A DNA stretch of 24,081 bases from a virus, in IMG/VR virus record IMGVR_UViG_3300027754_003212, positions 1-24,081 of that record. One strand, given 5' to 3'. The notes beneath the pieces are model-generated. The model was not told the origin of the DNA. It worked only from the letters and a program-made list of their open reading frames with translations, and did not search any database. Of this stretch, positions 7,660 to 14,376 are shown piece by piece; position 1 is the first letter of the stretch; the number at the start of each line of letters is the position of its first letter. The translations under genes and the position numbers were made by a program.

Positions 7660-8345
7660 CACCATAGCAGTGGGATGCCATTGGTATGGAGTGATTCCTG
7701 ATGGGCGAATACGAGTGCCTCCATACGCTTGCCTGTGGATATCTTACGTTGGGCTAACTTGTACGTAATGCCTAGGTCAGTGAATAGCCTGTGGGCTGTC
7801 TTGGCTGATGTGCCACCAACACATGCCTCAAGGTATGGACATACCTCAATGCCATAGGACGTCATGCGGCCTATCTTGTTAAGTATGCTAGGTCCGAAAC
7901 TGTAGCATGCGTAGAGCACTGGGATGCTTGGGGGCATATGATGATGCACCCTGAAGCGACTGATGATGGTCCGCAAAAATGTCGTCGCATACTCACGTGC
8001 AATGACAGGCTTCAATGCGTCATGATATGGATACGTAGTCATTCCGTTGGCCTTACGTAGAGCACTGATGTCATCCCATGCCTTCTGGTGTATCTGGAAT
8101 GCACCTAGTGCTGGGCCATCTGGGTCGTGCGTATCACCAATGGCATTGGGCTTGTTATCCGATTCAATGATGGCCAGTGCGTTCAACAACGCTCGCTCGT
8201 CTTGATAGATAGTCGGAATCATTTGCTTGCCCATGTTCTGCTGTAATGCGTATGCATCACGTATGCCAAAGCAACACAGGAAAGCAAGGAGCAGTGCTGA
8301 GCCATTGCTTAAGAAGTATGGACCAAGCGGTTTGAGCGGGTTCAT
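7659..8345 (-). CDS. Exported lysozyme/lytic transglycosylase-like endolysin
   Basis: A 228-residue protein with a signal peptide or signal-anchor: basic N-terminus, hydrophobic core (SALLLAFLCCFG) and an A-Y-A cleavage-like site at residues 31-33. The goose-lysozyme/SLT-type catalytic segment follows: ALAIIESDNKPNAIGD with E61 as likely general acid, then GPALGAFQIHQKAWDD, the classic G-x-x-Q strand. Further motifs (ACYSFGPSILNKIG) fit the rest of a glycan-hydrolase fold. It would cleave peptidoglycan at lysis or during DNA entry. ATG at 8345 avoids overlap with the divergent gene; an ATG at 8363 is an alternative. It lies far from the holin-spanin cassette. Confidence 0.75.
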   Translation of the reverse strand: MNPLKPLGPYFLSNGSALLLAFLCCFGIRDAYALQQNMGKQMIPTIYQDERALLNALAIIESDNKPNAIGDTHDPDGPALGAFQIHQKAWDDISALRKANGMTTYPYHDALKPVIAREYATTFLRTIISRFRVHHHMPPSIPVLYACYSFGPSILNKIGRMTSYGIEVCPYLEACVGGTSAKTAHRLFTDLGITYKLAQRKISTGKRMEALVFAHQESLHTNGIPLLW

Positions 8346-8352
8346 CAAGCAC

Positions 8353-8721
8353 ATGAAGGGCATTCAGTGTGACCTAGGCAACATGGTTATGCTAGAGCCT
8401 TACCAATGGTTAGACTATGCATGCGTAGGTGTTGCTGAGGATTACGCCATGGGTGCTTCAAGCGTGTACCGATGCGTATATGACCTCAACTTGTTGGAGC
8501 ATGCCTATGCACTCATGTATGCGTATGAGGAATTCGGATACACCAGTATCGACAAACTGGTTATCAATGCTACGCCTGAGCAATTCGACATGGCCCAAGA
8601 GTGGGTATCCTACAATACACTCAGGGCTAGTCCCCATATGGGGCAGTCTGCACCCCTATTTATACGCTCTCATGACCCAAAAGACTGGCAAACTAGCGAT
8701 AAATGGGCCCAAGGCTGGTAA
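8353..8721 (+). CDS. Unknown protein divergent from the endolysin
   Basis: A 122-residue protein, rich in Y, M and acidic residues, with a helical middle (LNLLEHAYALMYAYEEFG) and no membrane segment strong enough to call. ATG at 8353 follows GCAC, and ATGs at 8383 and 8389 are alternatives. The frame reads further upstream but there overlaps the endolysin signal sequence on the other strand. It is alone on its strand between gaps, so the evidence is open frame length and composition only. No family recognised. Confidence 0.5.
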   Translation: MKGIQCDLGNMVMLEPYQWLDYACVGVAEDYAMGASSVYRCVYDLNLLEHAYALMYAYEEFGYTSIDKLVINATPEQFDMAQEWVSYNTLRASPHMGQSAPLFIRSHDPKDWQTSDKWAQGW

Positions 8722-8773
8722 CTGGATTTCATTGATATACATGCACTTACGTAAATAGGTGCAGATTCTTTCT

Positions 8774-8831
8774 ACTATGTGTTGACGTACGACTACATAG
8801 TTACAGTGTCATTGGAGTAGTCACTGACTAC
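8774..8831. promoter_or_regulatory. Operator-like inverted and direct repeats before tRNA-Pro
   Basis: ACTATGT (8774-8780) is the inverted repeat of ACATAGT (8795-8801), and GTAGTC (8817-8822) of GACTAC (8826-8831). The word GACTACAT occurs at 8791 and 8826. A TTGACG at 8782-8787 could be a -35 element but no good -10 stands at 16-18 bases. Position at the head of the long plus-strand operon suggests a promoter-operator region for host or phage regulators such as the HTH and RHH proteins encoded downstream. Confidence 0.4.
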
Positions 8832-8851
8832 ATCGTTCTTTCGTCATCTAT

Positions 8852-8926
8852 CAGCCAGTAGCATAATGGTATTGCACCTGCTTTGGGAGCAGGGGGTTAC
8901 AGGTTCAAGTCCTGTCTGGCTGACCA
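8852..8926 (+). tRNA. tRNA-Pro (anticodon TGG), CCA encoded
   Basis: A full cloverleaf is visible: acceptor CAGCCAG/CTGGCTG, a three-pair D stem around AATGGTA, anticodon arm CCTGC-TTTGGGA-GCAGG with TGG at the anticodon position, variable GGGTT, and T arm ACAGG-TTCAAGT-CCTGT. The discriminator A is followed by a genomic CCA at 8924-8926. It heads the plus-strand transcript and directly precedes the structured non-coding region. Confidence 0.93.
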
Positions 8927-8932
8927 TCTTAT

Positions 8933-9225
8933 GGGCAGAAGAACCATAGGTTCCCCGAATTGAAGGGGACGCAAGGTATCGCATCACGACCTCGATACGC
9001 CTCTCTGCCCTGAATTAGGAACCACACTGACGGTAGGACAGTACCTCACACATAAGCCTTGGTACGCTTGTCCTCTGGTCTTACAGGTTCCACCCTTTCG
9101 TCTCTCTACGGGGCTAGGCTCGACTCCTAGCATGCGTGAAGAGCGGAATGTGGGTTCCCCGACGTGCTTTGGTCGCACCACGGGACGCAAGTCGGTTAAC
9201 AAAACCGAGCCTCAATCACTTTCAC
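8933..9225 (+). ncRNA. Candidate structured RNA with a duplicated domain
   Basis: This stretch between tRNA-Pro and the first small gene has no convincing plus-strand reading frame but dense helices. Domain A (8933-9010): outer stem GGGCAGA/TCTGCCC, a GGTTCCCCGA box at 8949, a CCCC/GGGG hairpin, ACGCAAG, hairpin GTATCG/CGATAC, then GCC. Domain B (9136-9225): outer stem GTGAAG/CTTTCAC, the same GGTTCCCCGA box at 9153, GGGACGCAAG at 9182, hairpin TCGGTT/AACCGA, then GCC. Loop and box sequences are kept while stem sequences differ. Between them are a three-part helix (GGAACC 9018/GGTTCC 9086; AGGACA 9035/TGTCCT 9069; GTACC 9041/GGTAC 9061) and a T-arm-like hairpin (GCTAGG 9113/CCTAGC 9126). Function unknown; no Rfam family was recognised by eye. 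Confidence 0.6.
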
Positions 9226-9227
9226 CC

Positions 9228-9253
9228 GCCGCAAGGCACAAACAACACAACAC
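9228..9253 (+). promoter_or_regulatory. Hairpin plus A/C-rich translation leader
   Basis: A GCC-GCAA-GGC tetraloop hairpin (9228-9237) is followed by a G-free stretch ending in AACACAACAC-ATG. No Shine-Dalgarno sequence is present. The layout closely matches the leader at 15198-15224. Confidence 0.55.
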
Positions 9254-9352
9254 ATGAACAAACAGCAAATCGGCACCCTCTGGGTCGTCGCCCTCATCAT
9301 CGACACGGCTATTCTCGTAGCCCTCTGCGTCATTGTCGGCCTCGTCTACTAA
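9254..9352 (+). CDS. 32-residue single-pass membrane microprotein
   Basis: ATG at 9254 to TAA at 9350-9352. After a short polar head (MNKQQIG) the rest is one hydrophobic helix ending in GLVY. The start follows the A/C-rich leader used by the other plus-strand genes, and a UUCG-type hairpin and another gene follow at once, which supports its reality. Function unknown; a small inner-membrane effector would be a guess. Confidence 0.6.
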   Translation: MNKQQIGTLWVVALIIDTAILVALCVIVGLVY

Positions 9353-9357
9353 GTGCC

Positions 9358-9386
9358 AGCCCTTCGGGGCTCCAATTTCCACACAC
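9358..9386 (+). promoter_or_regulatory. UUCG hairpin plus A/C-rich translation leader
   Basis: AGCCC-TTCG-GGGCT (9358-9371) is a perfect five-pair hairpin with an ultra-stable UUCG loop. It is followed by CCAATTTCCACACAC and ATG. The sequence after the hairpin resembles the leader at 13851-13867 (CCAATTTTCTACACAC). Confidence 0.65.
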
Positions 9387-9584
9387 ATGAGCAAATACAA
9401 GTACATCAAAGCATCGGCCATTAAGGCCATGGTCAAAGCCCACAATGGCAAGCGGGTATCCACCAACTTCCTCTACGTCCTCGAAGGATTCATTGAGAAG
9501 AAGGTCAAGCAAGCCGCAGACCTCCACAACGGTAATGCTAAAACAATTTCAGATTACGTTGCTGGCTACGTCGGCATCAAATAA
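9387..9584 (+). CDS. Bacterial-type histone-fold DNA-binding protein (predicted)
   Basis: A 65-residue protein with the histone-fold layout of bacterial single-domain histones: short helix 1 (ASAIKAMVKAHN), loop 1 with GKRVS, a central helix (NFLYVLEGFIEKKVKQAAD), loop 2 with NAKTI, and a final short helix (SDYVAGYV). The spacing from RVS to KTI (26 residues) is that of bacterial histones rather than the longer archaeal type. The K-R-V-S and K-T-I elements match positions that contact DNA and pair loops in known histones. It would bind DNA as a dimer, perhaps protecting or compacting phage DNA or shaping the replication origin. ATG at 9387 follows the ACACAC leader. A profile search is needed to confirm; seen by pattern only. 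Confidence 0.65.
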   Translation: MSKYKYIKASAIKAMVKAHNGKRVSTNFLYVLEGFIEKKVKQAADLHNGNAKTISDYVAGYVGIK

Positions 9585-9607
9585 TTTCACCCACACACAA
9601 CACACAC

Positions 9608-10534
9608 ATGAGTAACATCAACACAGAAGCACGTTCCCTCTATCGGGCCCGTGTCAACAACAGCCGAGTCAACAGCGACAAAATCGTTCGTGACCAGAAC
9701 GCCCACCGCTTCAGCGTGAAGTCGGTGCCCCTCTTCACCGAGGACGGCGTTCCCGCCAACGCTTGGGGCAACGTCCGTGAGGACAAGAACATCGTCATTG
9801 GTGTCACGTCCGAGCGTTACGGCATCCTCCAGAACAACGAACTCGAAGACGTCATCCTTGGCGGTCTCCGTGAGCGTAACCTCCAGCCTAGCGTTACCGA
9901 GGGCATCGTAGCCAAGCATGGCTCCCGAGTCCACGTACGCTATGACTTCCGTGAAGCATCTTTCGAGGTGCCTACGCAGAAGAAGGGCGACATCATCTGT
10001 CTCCGCCTCATCACGCACAACTCGTTCAATGGCTCCGCACCTGCGGCGGTCTCTGTAGGTGCCGTACGTCTCGTATGCACCAACGGAATGACCTCCTTCT
10101 GTGAGGAACTGACCCTTACGAGCAAGCACAACACGCACATCCGTCCTGAGTTTGCCCTTGGCGTACTTGACAACGCACTCCTCCAGTGGGATGTGCTTAA
10201 GGAGAACAGCACGTCGCTCGCTGGTAAGCGGATTTCCAATAACATGGGAGAGAATGCGATTCAGAACCTCGTTAATCGTGGGGTGGTCAGCAGTTTCGAC
10301 GGCAATCGTGTACTGGCTCGCTGGAACGCTCCTTCATTCGAGCATGACGCTGAACGCTCCATGTGGAATCTGTACAACGCTTTCACCGAAGTGTTCACGC
10401 ATGAGGCCAGCAATCATCGCTATGAGGCCAATGAGCGTAAGTCTGGGCGTCTGCTCAGTGCACTCGTCACTGCTTCTCAAAACGAAGAAATTGGTTTCAA
10501 CCTGCTCTCCAGCGTCGAGGCCTTGAAGAACTAA
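9608..10534 (+). CDS. DUF932 phage/plasmid-like protein
   Basis: A 308-residue protein of the DUF932 family found in phages and plasmids. The diagnostic elements are an early YGILQNNEL segment, a long beta-rich middle, and the VRLVCTNGMTSF motif near residues 155-170 (family consensus C-x-N-G). The biochemical role of the family is unknown; its usual neighbours are recombination and replication genes, as here. ATG at 9608 follows an ACACACAC leader. Arginine is encoded only by CGN codons in the parts read, unlike the late genes, suggesting high expression or a different origin. Confidence 0.85.
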   Translation: MSNINTEARSLYRARVNNSRVNSDKIVRDQNAHRFSVKSVPLFTEDGVPANAWGNVREDKNIVIGVTSERYGILQNNELEDVILGGLRERNLQPSVTEGIVAKHGSRVHVRYDFREASFEVPTQKKGDIICLRLITHNSFNGSAPAAVSVGAVRLVCTNGMTSFCEELTLTSKHNTHIRPEFALGVLDNALLQWDVLKENSTSLAGKRISNNMGENAIQNLVNRGVVSSFDGNRVLARWNAPSFEHDAERSMWNLYNAFTEVFTHEASNHRYEANERKSGRLLSALVTASQNEEIGFNLLSSVEALKN

Positions 10535-10535
10535 C

Positions 10536-10649
10536 ATGACCATCATCAAAATCGTCGCTTGGTTTGGCGGACACATCTGTAAGGTATGCGGCACTGTCGC
10601 ACCTTACGGCGTCTGCCCCACCTGCAACAATCTGAACACCAAGAAATAA
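10536..10649 (+). CDS. 37-residue zinc-ribbon microprotein
   Basis: ATG at 10536 lies two bases after the preceding stop region and the frame ends in TAA at 10647-10649. The peptide holds C15-x2-C18 and C27-x2-C30, the two knuckles of a small zinc ribbon, with a hydrophobic N-terminus (MTIIKIVAWFGG). The next gene starts two bases after its stop position. It may contact nucleic acid or another protein; no family can be named. Confidence 0.65.
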   Translation: MTIIKIVAWFGGHICKVCGTVAPYGVCPTCNNLNTKK

Positions 10650-10650
10650 G

Positions 10651-10905
10651 ATGCACGACAAGCATTACGAGTACACTCACGTTGCCCTAATCGGGCGTGA
10701 GTTGTTGACCCCCAAGCAGAAAGAAACTGTTATGCTTATCTGTGACGGTCTCAGCAACCCTGAGATTGCAGAGCAAATGGGAATCAGCGAAAGCACCGTT
10801 GCAAACCAGCGTATAATGGCCATGAACAAACTCAAGGGTCAGGGCGTACATAACACCGCCACACTGGTTAAATGGGCCATCGTAACTGGCGTCTACAAAC
10901 TCTAA
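10651..10905 (+). CDS. Stand-alone LuxR/GerE-type HTH regulator
   Basis: An 84-residue protein that is little more than a LuxR-type DNA-binding domain: LTPKQKETVMLICDGLSN, then PEIAEQMGISESTVANQR as turn and recognition helix, then a dimerisation helix with NTATLVKWAI. There is no receiver or ligand domain, as in phage and spore-type (GerE-like) versions. A transcription-regulator role for this operon or the late genes is likely. ATG at 10651 follows the preceding stop by one base. Confidence 0.85.
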   Translation: MHDKHYEYTHVALIGRELLTPKQKETVMLICDGLSNPEIAEQMGISESTVANQRIMAMNKLKGQGVHNTATLVKWAIVTGVYKL

Positions 10906-10907
10906 AC

Positions 10908-11780
10908 ATGAGCAAACAATACAACCCAAAGCAATTCGCTGACTTCAAACTGGAGTTCTTCGAATCGGTATTCATCCAAGGCATTTCTGACGCAGATTAT
11001 CGTGCGGCAGAGGGACTGAATCAGTCCTTCCTTAAGGACATTGATGACCTCTCGCCTTCCGAGGCTGAGTACAGGGTGTCGCACCGTGAGGAAGCGACTC
11101 CTGCCATGAAGATTGGTAGCGTGATGCATAGTCTCGCACTAACTCCTGATGATATGGACCATTACGTCATCCAGCCAGACTGTGATAGGCGGACTAAGGA
11201 CGGTAAGATGGTATATGAGGAATTCATGGCTAGTGCCATTGGCAAGGTCGTGCTCAAGCGTGACGACTGGGATTTGGCCGAGCGTATGGCCAAAGCCGCC
11301 AAGCCCCACGTTCCATTCTCTTTAGGCAAGCGTAAGGCTTACCCTGAGGCAGTGCTCTACGCTAAGGCGTACGTGGTCTCTGGCCCTTTCAAGGGCTCTG
11401 AGGTCAAGTTCAAGGGTAAGTTGGACATGATGGTGCTTGATGACGTGCGTTCGCCCGACGGCGTGGTGCATATCCATGACCTGAAGTCCTGTGCCGACAT
11501 CAGCGACATCGCTGGTGCCTCGTACAAGAGCGGCTGGGCCGTCCAGTCTGCCCTGTACGGCGATATGGCGGCGTTTGCATACCGTCGTCCCGCTGACTTC
11601 ACCTATACCTGCATTAGCAAAGAGGGACCCCATAGCATCCGTAATGCCATTGTGACCGAGGAAATGATGATGAAAGGGCGTCAGCGTTATACCAAGGCTA
11701 CTGCCAAATGGCTGTGGTATGTGAATAACGGTAGGCCTAATATGGAGGAGTTCTATGGACTCGAAGAACTCAATGGCTGA
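10908..11780 (+). CDS. RecE/exodeoxyribonuclease VIII-like exonuclease
   Basis: A 290-residue PD-(D/E)XK exonuclease of the RecE C-terminal type. Visible elements are GSVMH (residues 70-74), the strand E147 (YPEAVLYA), D173 in KGKLDMM, and D191-L-K193 (HIHDLKSC), which together make the metal site. It would chew 5' strands of linear DNA to leave 3' tails for the ERF annealase encoded at 14377-15114. ATG at 10908 follows the LuxR gene's stop by two bases. Its end overlaps the replication initiator gene by 26 bases. Confidence 0.85.
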   Translation: MSKQYNPKQFADFKLEFFESVFIQGISDADYRAAEGLNQSFLKDIDDLSPSEAEYRVSHREEATPAMKIGSVMHSLALTPDDMDHYVIQPDCDRRTKDGKMVYEEFMASAIGKVVLKRDDWDLAERMAKAAKPHVPFSLGKRKAYPEAVLYAKAYVVSGPFKGSEVKFKGKLDMMVLDDVRSPDGVVHIHDLKSCADISDIAGASYKSGWAVQSALYGDMAAFAYRRPADFTYTCISKEGPHSIRNAIVTEEMMMKGRQRYTKATAKWLWYVNNGRPNMEEFYGLEELNG

Positions 11781-12423
11781 GTTCAACTTCAAGGGCGTGT
11801 GGGTGCCAGCCAAGGTCTTCACGGACCCTAGGCTGACCCATGCGGACAAGTTCCTGTTCTCCCTAGTGCACATCTTGACCAACGAGCGTGGGTGCTTTGC
11901 TACCCGTGAGACGCTGTCAGGGTACATGTGCCAGTCGGTCAGGAACACCCAGTACAGCATCTCTAGGCTCCACAGCCTAGGCTACATCCGCAAGGACCCT
12001 GATGGCACCCTGTGGGACATTGTTTCGGCGTCCTTAGAGGGTGAAGAGAATTTCATGGCTACCGTGAAGAAAATTTCACCTGAGCCATGCAAAAAACTGC
12101 ACCCAGATAGTAACAAGGATGGAAACAAGTTAAGTAAAAGGGTTCAGCCTGAAATTCACATTGATTTCATTAGGTCAAACATGGCTACCTCTCATGCATG
12201 GGACCAGTGGATTGAGTACCGCCGCAGTCGGGCTTGGACGGTCAGTAACGAGTACCAGAATCGCTGGGATAAGGCGTTCAAGGAGCAGGGCTGGGGTATC
12301 AGCCAGATTGTGGACTCCGCCAACCAGAGCATGCTCAATGGCTGGCAAGGATTGTTCAGGCCTAAGAACGGAACCATGGCCACCAAGCCTAAGTCCGACT
12401 CTGACCACGCCGCTGGATTCTGA
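11755..12423 (+). CDS. Phage replication initiator, winged-helix type
   Basis: A 222-residue protein with an N-terminal HTH_36-like winged helix (residues about 12-80: FKGVWVPAKVFTDPRLTHAD, later SVRNTQYSISRLHSLGYI), a variable charged linker, and a C-terminal region with WIEYRRSR, NRWDKAF and MLNGWQGLFRP, typical of phage replication organisers. It would open the origin and recruit helicase through the loader encoded next. ATG at 11755 has a strong Shine-Dalgarno (GGAGGAG with TTCT spacer), the only clear one in the plus block; an ATG at 11773 would give an 8-base overlap. Confidence 0.75.
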   Translation: MDSKNSMAEFNFKGVWVPAKVFTDPRLTHADKFLFSLVHILTNERGCFATRETLSGYMCQSVRNTQYSISRLHSLGYIRKDPDGTLWDIVSASLEGEENFMATVKKISPEPCKKLHPDSNKDGNKLSKRVQPEIHIDFIRSNMATSHAWDQWIEYRRSRAWTVSNEYQNRWDKAFKEQGWGISQIVDSANQSMLNGWQGLFRPKNGTMATKPKSDSDHAAGF

Positions 12424-12459
12424 TTTGACAACCAACTACTAACCAACACTAACACACAC

Positions 12460-12672
12460 ATGGAACACGACTACACATCCAAAACCCACGAAGAACTTGT
12501 GGTCCTCATTGCCACCCTCAAGGCGGAGAATGAGAAACTGCGTGAGGAACGCAACGAACAGGCCGTAAACTTGAAGCAACATATCGTTAGGTTTGCGGAA
12601 TTGCGTGAAATGTTTGCCAAACTTCAATCGGAGGTTCACCTCCTCGTCAAACGTGTCGCTTCCAAATCCTAA
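12460..12672 (+). CDS. Small coiled-coil protein
   Basis: A 70-residue protein that is almost entirely one helix with heptad-like L, I and E/K patterning (LIATLKAENEKLREERNEQ) and a leucine-rich second part. It starts after an AACACACAC leader. Its 3' end overlaps the helicase loader gene. It may be an adaptor between initiator and loader, but that is context only. Confidence 0.7.
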   Translation: MEHDYTSKTHEELVVLIATLKAENEKLREERNEQAVNLKQHIVRFAELREMFAKLQSEVHLLVKRVASKS

Positions 12673-13339
12673 GTGCAGGGAGTGCGGCGAACACAGCCGC
12701 ATCCGTGAGTACGGAGAGGACCAAGTGCCTATCTTTGACGTCTTCTGTGACTCATGCTTTAAGGCATGGTCAAAGGATGCAGAGGAGAGGTACCAAAGGT
12801 TTCTTCCTAAGCCTCCTAAACCAGAGACTCCTATGCCTGATTTGTTTTCCGACACCGACCCTGACCGCTTGGGAGATTTAGGATTCATTGCCAAGTTCTG
12901 GGACCATAGGACGGGCAAGGGATTGCTTATCCATGGTGCCACCCGCAAGGGTAAGACACGTACGGCTTGGTATATCGCCAAGAGGGTGTGGAATGAAAAC
13001 AATTACAAGAACAAGTACCTGTTCCTGACCATGTTCGAACTTGAGGCACGTCTTGTAGCATCATGGGGCAAGGAGGCTTGGGATAAGACCATGCTTCACA
13101 TGACGCACATGCCATACCTGTTCCTTGATGACTTGGGTAAGGAGAAGATGACTGACCGCATGGCCTCATGCCTGTTTGCTCTCGTTGACCAGCGTACCAT
13201 GCACAAGCGTCCTACCATCATCACGACTAACCTGACTGGTGACCTGCTCATGGAGCGTTTCCATGATAAAGAAACGGGAGCCGCATTTGTGGCACGACTC
13301 AAGGACCCTGACCTGTTTGACAAGGTTGCCGCAAAATAA
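12653..13339 (+). CDS. DnaC-like helicase loader with N-terminal zinc finger
   Basis: A 228-residue AAA+ ATPase of the DnaC/IstB type. Walker A is GATRKGKT (95-102), Walker B YLFLDD (155-160), and a sensor-1-like TIITTN segment follows. An N-terminal zinc finger (C8, C11, C32, C35) precedes a proline-rich linker. It would load the replicative helicase, host or phage, at the origin. GTG at 12653 gives MSLPNPKCREC and a 20-base overlap with the coiled-coil gene; a TTG at 12593 is an alternative. A perfect GGAGG-TTCA-CCTCC hairpin at 12630-12643 hides a possible ribosome binding site upstream. Confidence 0.8.
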   Translation: MSLPNPKCRECGEHSRIREYGEDQVPIFDVFCDSCFKAWSKDAEERYQRFLPKPPKPETPMPDLFSDTDPDRLGDLGFIAKFWDHRTGKGLLIHGATRKGKTRTAWYIAKRVWNENNYKNKYLFLTMFELEARLVASWGKEAWDKTMLHMTHMPYLFLDDLGKEKMTDRMASCLFALVDQRTMHKRPTIITTNLTGDLLMERFHDKETGAAFVARLKDPDLFDKVAAK

Positions 13340-13521
13340 TGGGCCCATCCAAGAAAAACATGGCTTTCGTTAAGCGTGGTTTGACGCCTCAAGAGGAAAA
13401 AATTGTCGAACAATCTCAGGCCGACATTAAGGAAATGTGGAAGTCGTTGTATGCTAGGAACAAGTGGAAGCAACCTGACGCCGAAAAAAAGATTAAAAAT
13501 ACCTTGCGTCCGACTACATAA
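13339..13521 (+). CDS. Small basic hypothetical protein
   Basis: A 60-residue, lysine-rich, helical protein (LTPQEEKIVEQSQADIKEMW) whose ATG shares its A with the loader's TAA stop. It ends just before a hairpin leader. Coupling to the loader suggests a replication accessory role; no family recognised. Confidence 0.7.
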   Translation: MGPSKKNMAFVKRGLTPQEEKIVEQSQADIKEMWKSLYARNKWKQPDAEKKIKNTLRPTT

Positions 13522-13542
13522 ACTATTCAACTCTTCATCTCG

Positions 13543-13587
13543 CCCCTGCTAACACGGGGGATAACTAACAACAAACAACCAACACAC
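13543..13587 (+). promoter_or_regulatory. Hairpin plus A/C-rich translation leader
   Basis: CCCC (13543-13546) pairs with GGGG (13556-13559) across a TGCTAACAC loop. A G-free run of AACAACAAACAACC follows and ends in AACACAC-ATG. No Shine-Dalgarno sequence is present. Confidence 0.5.
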
Positions 13588-13827
13588 ATGAGCGAAATCA
13601 ACATCAATCAAGTCAATGCTCGCATCGAGGACCTCGAAAAGGAAATCGCTGTCATCAAGGCTGAGAAGGCAAACCTGACCGACCCCACAATCAAGGGTCT
13701 CGGTATCAAGTTCTCCGAACTCGACCTGAGCAAGGCCTCATCTGTCATCCACCTGCACAATGCTCTCATCGAGCGTCTTGAAGGACTGACGGCCAAGGTC
13801 GAGGCTCTCGAAGCCAAGGCTAAGTAA
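13588..13827 (+). CDS. Small coiled-coil protein
   Basis: A 79-residue protein with two helical coiled-coil segments (ARIEDLEKEIAVIKAEKANL near the start and ALIERLEGLTAKVEALEAKA at the end) around a short hydrophobic middle. It starts with ATGAG after the ACACAC leader and is followed by a GC hairpin. An antiparallel or dimeric helical bundle is likely; no function can be given. Confidence 0.75.
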   Translation: MSEININQVNARIEDLEKEIAVIKAEKANLTDPTIKGLGIKFSELDLSKASSVIHLHNALIERLEGLTAKVEALEAKAK

Positions 13828-13833
13828 TCCATC

Positions 13834-13867
13834 GGGGGAGAAAGGCCCCCACCAATTTTCTACACAC
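13834..13867 (+). promoter_or_regulatory. GC hairpin plus A/C-rich leader
   Basis: GGGGG (13834-13838) pairs with CCCCC (13846-13850) across AGAAAGG. ACCAATTTTCTACACAC then leads to ATG. The short T run might make it a weak terminator, but its repeated use as a leader element suggests a translational or stability role. Confidence 0.55.
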
Positions 13868-14176
13868 ATGAGTAAATGCAAAAATCCATCAGGAACTTCC
13901 GTAGTCGATACGGCATCCTACAACGGCTACAAGAACCACGCTACGTGGGAACTTGCAGTCACAATCCAGAACAATGAGGGGTTGCACAACATGTGCAAAG
14001 ACCTCTTTGATGACGGCTACAAATCCTTCGGTGCCATGAAGTGCAAACTCATGGAGTTCGGTCCTCGCTGGAAGGCTGACCATCTGACTTCCATCTACTG
14101 GAACAATGATGACATCTGTTCCAAGGAAATCACCAAGGTGCTTGTCGACCTCTTCGCCAAGCCTAAAAAGAAATAA
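13868..14176 (+). CDS. Phage protein with NGY-N-TW-IQN signature
   Basis: A 102-residue protein. The segment NGYKNHATWELAVTIQNNEG resembles a short family common in phages and plasmids whose members read like N-x-x-N-x-x-T-W-N-V-x-L-W-x-x-N. Function of that family is unknown. The rest is a mixed fold with an LMEFGPRWKADHL segment and a lysine tail. ATGAG follows the ACACAC leader. The family match is from memory of the pattern and should be checked. Confidence 0.7.
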   Translation: MSKCKNPSGTSVVDTASYNGYKNHATWELAVTIQNNEGLHNMCKDLFDDGYKSFGAMKCKLMEFGPRWKADHLTSIYWNNDDICSKEITKVLVDLFAKPKKK

Positions 14177-14179
14177 TTT

Positions 14180-14365
14180 ATGCCCCACGAAACCAAAGAA
14201 AAAACCAAATTGCTGTGGGTCAAGGTACCCCAGCCGTGTGCTAAGAAACTCGGAGACATTGCCGCCGCAATCGGCGTGTCCCGTGCGGACTTCATGCGAC
14301 TCATCCTTATCAACTTCATTAACAACGAATCCACTTCGTTCACCATCTCCACACCCAAACAGTAA
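14180..14365 (+). CDS. Small ribbon-helix-helix-like DNA-binding protein
   Basis: A 61-residue protein with a beta strand (TKLLWVKVP) followed by two helices (AKKLGDIAAAIGVSRADFMR, then LILINFI), the order of an Arc/CopG ribbon-helix-helix domain. Such proteins bind operators as dimers. The start is three bases after the previous stop, without the ACACAC leader. It is a candidate autoregulator of this operon. Confidence 0.65.
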   Translation: MPHETKEKTKLLWVKVPQPCAKKLGDIAAAIGVSRADFMRLILINFINNESTSFTISTPKQ

Positions 14366-14376
14366 TGCACACACCC

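Noticed and set aside
9047-9138. Possible third, long-variable-arm tRNA: CACACAT/ATGCGTG acceptor, D-like AAGC/GCTT, T-arm-like CTAGG-CTCGACT-CCTAG.
   Set aside because: The acceptor has a mismatch, the anticodon loop has G at position 33, and the anticodon would be Arg in a class II frame. The same bases form a better long helix in the structured RNA.
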